Shown here: one piece after another, positions 59,695 through 64,000 of the stretch | How the letters are laid out: every line of letters begins with the position of its first letter | Numbering within the stretch: position 1 is the first letter of the stretch | Assembly (NCBI RefSeq): GCF_024741135.1 | Contig: NZ_JANSUY010000001.1 | Coordinates: 558,001-622,000 of the forward strand | Reading direction: 5' to 3' | DNA: 64,000 bases | Origin: Aquiflexum gelatinilyticum | Lineage (GTDB): Bacteria; Bacteroidota; Bacteroidia; Cytophagales; Cyclobacteriaceae | Translations under genes and position numbers: made by a program | Notes under the pieces: generated by a model | Database searches by the model: none | What the model was told of the DNA's origin: nothing | The model's input: only the letters and a program-made list of their open reading frames with translations

Positions 59695-60777
59695 ATGGAA
59701 AACGTCAGGAAAATCATACATGTCGACATGGACGCTTTCTATGCATCCGTGGAGCAGATGGACAATCCTGACCTGAGGGGAAAGCCCCTTGCCGTAGGCG
59801 GAAACAGGGAAAGGGGAGTGGTAGCTGCAGCTTCCTATGAAGCCAGAAAATACGGTGTCCGCTCGGCCATGTCCGGCAAAATGGCCGCCTTGAAATGTCC
59901 CCATTTGATTTTCGTACCACCCAGATTTGATCGATATAAAGAGATTTCCAATCAGATCAGGGAGATTTTTTATGCTTACACTGATTTGGTCGAACCGCTT
60001 GCGTTGGATGAGGCTTTTTTGGATGTGACAGAAAACAAAGTGAACAATCCTTCTGCTACAAGAATTGCCTTAGAAATCCGAAAACGCATCAAAGAAGAAG
60101 TTGGATTGAATGCCTCGGCGGGAATATCCTACAACAAGTTTTTGGCAAAAACTGCCTCTGATATCAACAAACCCAATGGCCAGGCTGTCATCTTGCCCAA
60201 GGATGCAGAAGCTTTTTTGGAGAAGTTGCCGATTGAGCGGTTTTTTGGAATCGGAAAAGTGACTGCCGACAAGATGAAAGAACTCGGCATCCACAACGGT
60301 TTTGACCTCAAACAATTTTCACTGCAATACTTAACCAAACGGTTTGGGAAATCAGGTCTTCACTTTTACAACATTGTCCGTGGCATCCACCTGAGCGAAG
60401 TCCAACCTAACCGCATCCGGAAATCGCTGAGTGCTGAAAATACTTTTGAAACTGATTTGGCTAAAATGGAAGAGTGGCTGATTGAATTGGAGGAGATTTT
60501 CGAAGAACTCAAACGACGCATCAGCCGAAGCGGGATCAAGGGAAGAACTGTCACCCTCAAGATTAAATACCACGATTTTACTGTTCAGACGAGAAGCAAG
60601 ACTTTTGAGCAATTTACCGAACCCGAAAAAATCTGGGAAACCACCTTGGAACTCCTCAATCAAGAAGATCTCAAATCCCCAGTCCGCCTCTTCGGCATCG
60701 GCATCTCCAATCTCAATGTCGAGGAAGAAAGTCTATATGTAGGCAAGCAGTTGTGGATTGAATTTGGGGAGTTTTGA
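59695..60777 (+). CDS. dinB: DNA polymerase IV (Y-family)
   Basis: A 360-residue Y-family polymerase: IIHVDMDAFYASVEQMDNP at the start, SYEARKYGVRSAMSG, the catalytic LALDEAFLDVT near 104, GISYNKFLAKTASDINKPNG, FFGIGKVTADKMKELG (helix-hairpin-helix) and a little-finger domain. It copies damaged DNA and may be induced in stress. It starts 3 nt after the pabB stop, an odd but compact pairing. Confidence 0.93.
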   Translation: MENVRKIIHVDMDAFYASVEQMDNPDLRGKPLAVGGNRERGVVAAASYEARKYGVRSAMSGKMAALKCPHLIFVPPRFDRYKEISNQIREIFYAYTDLVEPLALDEAFLDVTENKVNNPSATRIALEIRKRIKEEVGLNASAGISYNKFLAKTASDINKPNGQAVILPKDAEAFLEKLPIERFFGIGKVTADKMKELGIHNGFDLKQFSLQYLTKRFGKSGLHFYNIVRGIHLSEVQPNRIRKSLSAENTFETDLAKMEEWLIELEEIFEELKRRISRSGIKGRTVTLKIKYHDFTVQTRSKTFEQFTEPEKIWETTLELLNQEDLKSPVRLFGIGISNLNVEEESLYVGKQLWIEFGEF

Positions 60778-61007
60778 GGTAAATGGACTAATCTCTAAAA
60801 TCCAAGACTTAAGAAATTGAGTACTTGACCCAAAGAGGTTGCTTTTTCTGGCTAAATGAAGGATATTGTCATTAAGTTTTTATTCACTGAACTATTTTAG
60901 GATAATAAAAAACTCCACAAGTCAAAAGAGGAATTGAAAAAGCATTTTTGAAAGTAAAGTCAATTTAAAGGAGGAAAGTTTTTTTTGAAATAGGATTGAT
61001 CGAATTG

Positions 61008-63506
61008 ATGAAAAAAAAGTTCGATTTTTTTTCCTATCCAAATGGCTTTTCGGGAAAAGAAAGAAGTCAAAATTTAAAATTTTGTAAAATGCTGGGACAT
61101 CATATTTCAAAAGAACAAGTTATTATAATGCTAGAACAAATTTTCGCATTACGTGAGGATGGTTTATACTCTTTAATAATTGGATTTTTGCCAACAATTA
61201 TTGCGATTTCTTATCCACTAATTGCACAAACTATTTCTAAAGTCAATGAAACATATAACTCAAGCCAAATCGTTGAATATTTCAATAAAAATCATATTTA
61301 TAAAAATTTTAGAATTGTCCTTATCATCTCGTTAATATTATCAGGATTAACTTTTTTTAACCACTATATAATTGATGTTTTAGCCTTTATTTCTTGTGTA
61401 ATTTTAATTATTTATTTTATCAAGTTAATTGACTTAGTTTTAACTATTTATAATCCAAAAGAACTTTTCGACCATATTAATAAAGAATCAAAAATTGATT
61501 TATTAGATAGAAATTTTATTATAGGTAATCTTATAGAATCGCAGAAACATTATCATAAAATAATTGAAGAATATTTTGAGATAATTACTGAATTGTATTG
61601 TTACAGTATAAGAATTGAAAATTTCACTTTGCAGTCAAACATAAAGGATAAATTTTTTTTAAAAGTATCATCTGTAGGAAAATATATAAAGTCAAAAACC
61701 AATGAACAAATTGATTTTGAAGCAATAATTTTCAATAATAATTTTAAGATAATAGAAACCTTTGTTATAGATATAAAACTAGAAACAAGGTACAAACCAA
61801 TTGATTTTTTTTCATCTACTTATTACTTTGATTATAGTATTGATGAAACTGGACCAACTCCCTTAAGTAACGAAACATTGAGGGCAATCTGGAGATATAT
61901 AATTCTATTGATTAAAACAAAAAAATTTAACGTATTAAATAAATTGTGGGAGATAAATTTTAGTTATTTAAACTTATATCTTAATAGATCATATTTGAAA
62001 TATGATGAAAATTCCAAAATAACCAAGGAAAGTGAAAGGAAAAATAATTTAATTATTGATTTCCGGAATCGGTTAAACGAGTTTAACATTTCTTTTTTGG
62101 CTCTATTGTATTATAAGAAAAAATATAAGTTGATTGATAAACTTTTGTTCCAAACAGATAGCCAGCCTCCAAAATTATTTTTAAGCAAATTTAGTTTTGA
62201 TCAAATTTTAAAATGGAATTTAGATTTTAGAAAAGATAGTTTTGAAAGGAACTGGAATGTTTCTTATTATTTCGATGATCTTGAGTTTGATTCAATAGGG
62301 TTTCAAAAAGATTCGAAGTATTATATTTCTGAATTTTGTTTGATTCTTCTCCTTTTTAAATGGATTGATGATTATGGCCTTCATTTAAGAGTCGATAATC
62401 CAACGTTATCAATACCTGATAATCTGAATCTAAAAAAATCACTGATTTACAAGTTACCATTCCTGATCAGACAGTTAAAAAAAATTCTTGATAACAAAAA
62501 TTTAATAACAAAAACTAATTTACAGAAGATAACTAGAAGAAATTGTTTTCTATCTGGTATAAAATATCCGATCGATTTTTTGGAAGAATATAGAATGAAT
62601 TTAGAAAACCAATTTGAAATCCAACTTGGTACAGGACCATTAGATAATTCTAAAATCAAAGAATTAAAGGAATACACAGTCAACCAAATTAAATCGGTTT
62701 ACGATAACCTTAGCAGAATTAAAGGAAATGATGTCACAAAAGAAAAAAGGGATAGCATTAGTGATTTTATGGAGGTAATTAGAGGTACGAGAATTCCTCT
62801 TAATAGAGAAGCCTTTCTTGAAAATTCTACTGTTCATTATATCGATTATGACAAGACCCTAGGCAGATATATAAAAAATGAATATAATGACCACTTCTTG
62901 TCAAAAATATCTCTTTTGTCTAGTAAAACTTATATGGTTGAATATAAAGAATTATTTAATGCGGTTGATTTGTTGCAAATCAATAAGGAATCCCACTTAA
63001 TAATTGCAGTCAACTTAAATTTGGATTATTTAAATTCATTTTTAAAGTTAGAGCTTTCGGAATGCCAAGAAGGTTTAGAAGATTATAGGTACAAAGATAT
63101 TCCAATTTTTTCTTATAGCGGTGGGCGATCAAGAACTGGTCAACTTTATGTTTTTAATAAAGAAAATAAACCAATGATTAAACATAAAGATTGGAAAGAG
63201 ATTAATGGACCAACCCAAGAATTTATTTCAAGATGGAAAAAAATGGAATTAATTGATGAAGATCTAAAAATCTACTATCAGCACACAGAAATTAAAGATG
63301 ATAAAGAACTTTTGAAGGAATATTTGGAAAGCTCTCAATTTAATAAGGAGGAATTATTAAAAATGGTACAATTTGATGTTGACTTTATGGGATATTGTTG
63401 GTTTCCTAAAGACATAAAAATTGTAAATATCTCTCAAGGAGATATGTTCAAGCAAGGGGGAAATTTGAACAAATTGGAGGAAATAGAGCCTTTTGACAAA
63501 AATTAA
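61008..63506 (+). CDS. AT-rich membrane-anchored protein of unknown function
   Basis: An 832-residue protein with about three N-terminal hydrophobic helices (ISLILSGLTFFNHYIIDVL and neighbours), then a long Lys/Ile/Asn/Leu-rich soluble body. One conspicuous patch reads FSYSGGRSRTGQLYVF near residue 700; no catalytic motif known to me is visible. Codon use is far more A+T-rich than in any gene to its left, so it was probably acquired. The N-terminus is uncertain: ATG 61008 is taken here, and ATGs at 61089 and 61128 are alternatives nearer the first helix. It may belong to a phage-defence or other mobile-island system, but that is only inferred from base composition and its neighbour. Confidence 0.6.
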   Translation: MKKKFDFFSYPNGFSGKERSQNLKFCKMLGHHISKEQVIIMLEQIFALREDGLYSLIIGFLPTIIAISYPLIAQTISKVNETYNSSQIVEYFNKNHIYKNFRIVLIISLILSGLTFFNHYIIDVLAFISCVILIIYFIKLIDLVLTIYNPKELFDHINKESKIDLLDRNFIIGNLIESQKHYHKIIEEYFEIITELYCYSIRIENFTLQSNIKDKFFLKVSSVGKYIKSKTNEQIDFEAIIFNNNFKIIETFVIDIKLETRYKPIDFFSSTYYFDYSIDETGPTPLSNETLRAIWRYIILLIKTKKFNVLNKLWEINFSYLNLYLNRSYLKYDENSKITKESERKNNLIIDFRNRLNEFNISFLALLYYKKKYKLIDKLLFQTDSQPPKLFLSKFSFDQILKWNLDFRKDSFERNWNVSYYFDDLEFDSIGFQKDSKYYISEFCLILLLFKWIDDYGLHLRVDNPTLSIPDNLNLKKSLIYKLPFLIRQLKKILDNKNLITKTNLQKITRRNCFLSGIKYPIDFLEEYRMNLENQFEIQLGTGPLDNSKIKELKEYTVNQIKSVYDNLSRIKGNDVTKEKRDSISDFMEVIRGTRIPLNREAFLENSTVHYIDYDKTLGRYIKNEYNDHFLSKISLLSSKTYMVEYKELFNAVDLLQINKESHLIIAVNLNLDYLNSFLKLELSECQEGLEDYRYKDIPIFSYSGGRSRTGQLYVFNKENKPMIKHKDWKEINGPTQEFISRWKKMELIDEDLKIYYQHTEIKDDKELLKEYLESSQFNKEELLKMVQFDVDFMGYCWFPKDIKIVNISQGDMFKQGGNLNKLEEIEPFDKN

Positions 63507-63550
63507 CTTCTAAATCACATCTCAGAATTGAAGTCTAATTCTCTTATTTT

Positions 63551-64000
63551 ATGAAAAAAAAAGTTCTTTCAAATTTGTCACCAAAGCAACTGAGACAACA
63601 TTTGGATTCGAAAAAGAGGAATGCTAATGTAAAAACCATATCTGAGTCAATCTCGAAAGAAAATCCTACACTTGGAGAATTTATCATGCGACATAAATTA
63701 GATAAGTCATTGTTTTTTGATGCCAACAAAAACCAAATATCTTCTGTTTATGGGCAAATGATAAAGCAGGGTAAACAATTTGCTTACAATACAATCCCAT
63801 GTTATCAGGGTCATACATATAGAGATCGTAAAAATCATTGTTTGATTTGCAACACTTCAAGGATTACTTTTCAATTAAGGAATTCATCTGAAGGTTTTGT
63901 TTATATCGCAGGAAGTGTGAGGAAACGGATGATGAAAATTGGTGTAACTGATAAGATTTTTAGTCGTGAAAGCAGTTTAAATAAAAGCGGATATGCTGAC
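63551..64000 (+). CDS. T5orf172/GIY-YIG-type protein with zinc knuckle (partial)
   Basis: The gene runs off the right edge after 150 codons. It starts MKKKVLSNLSPKQLRQHLDS. A Cys/His group (CYQGHTYRDRKNHCLICNTSR) looks like a zinc knuckle, and the segment GFVYIAGSVRKRMMKIGVT then resembles T5orf172/MUG113-type GIY-YIG domains (VYI...KIGVT...R). Such domains occur in phage and defence-associated nucleases. It shares the AT-rich composition of the gene before it, 44 nt upstream, so the two are likely an operon. The C-terminal catalytic Glu lies outside the window. Confidence 0.6.
   Translation, partial: MKKKVLSNLSPKQLRQHLDSKKRNANVKTISESISKENPTLGEFIMRHKLDKSLFFDANKNQISSVYGQMIKQGKQFAYNTIPCYQGHTYRDRKNHCLICNTSRITFQLRNSSEGFVYIAGSVRKRMMKIGVTDKIFSRESSLNKSGYAD

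Noticed and set aside
1-64000. CRISPR arrays, rRNA, tRNA, intact transposases
   Set aside because: I found no regularly spaced direct repeats of CRISPR size, no tRNA-like cloverleaf, no rRNA and no transposase motif. Repeats seen are short and degenerate.

Overview
The window comes from a Bacteroidota chromosome, most likely a Cytophagales/Cyclobacteriaceae-type marine or soil bacterium (Algoriphagus-like; this is an inference from gene content). The supporting signs are TAnnTTTG-type promoters, few Shine-Dalgarno sequences, many lipoproteins and outer-membrane barrels, a TonB receptor preceded by a small CNGKC protein, PCMD and OmpA lipoproteins, and a three-gene proton-translocating transhydrogenase. 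Coding density is high. I saw no tRNA, rRNA, CRISPR array or intact insertion sequence.

Layout, left to right. 1-4149 (minus): a compact operon with a PqqD-like RRE protein, an ATP-grasp ligase, a fold-III PLP decarboxylase and a urea-transporter/M23-peptidase fusion cut by the left edge; it looks like an undescribed amide or peptide pathway. 4553-5200: a TetR regulator. 5207-13912 (minus): a ten-gene operon with three short-chain dehydrogenases, a PsiE-like protein, outer-membrane barrels, a PCMD lipoprotein and a DUF502 protein. 13913-14802: noncoding, G-rich, with a 22-bp degenerate repeat. 14803-20913 (minus): tetR-tolC-MFP-RND efflux operon with two near-identical operators. 21313-24361: a persulfide-dioxygenase/rhodanese protein and an exported protein of unknown function.

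24696-39758 is a nitrogen-oxide and anaerobic-growth region. It holds two Rrf2/NsrR-like regulators, quinol NO reductase, anaerobic ribonucleotide reductase (nrdD, a separate glycyl-radical peptide, nrdG), a PTPS/QueD-like protein, a Cys-rich protein of unknown function, a stand-alone ScdA_N domain, an NnrS-like membrane protein, a NosA/OprC-type copper receptor, a methyltransferase and a fasciclin lipoprotein. At least seven copies of one palindrome (A-R-G-A-Y, N6, R-T-C-Y-T) lie in front of these genes and tie them into one predicted regulon. Two copies of a second, Crp/Fnr-like motif (TGACCAAAATCA) lie in front of the Cys-rich gene and the copper genes.

39875-50258: a LytTR membrane regulator, an exported protein with an S41 protease, a PqaA-like lipoprotein, an OmpA lipoprotein, an aldose epimerase, a HEPN-MNT toxin-antitoxin pair and pntAA-pntAB-pntB. 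50603-57483: a polysaccharide deacetylase-like protein, then a five-gene amidoligase operon (esterase, ATP-grasp, GCS2 ligase, glutamine amidotransferase-like, second ATP-grasp-like) and a gamma-carbonic anhydrase pair. 57642-60777: YceI lipoprotein, PabB-like enzyme and DNA polymerase IV. From about 60780 to the right edge the DNA becomes strikingly AT-rich and carries a membrane-anchored protein of unknown function and a T5orf172/GIY-YIG-type protein: a probable acquired island.
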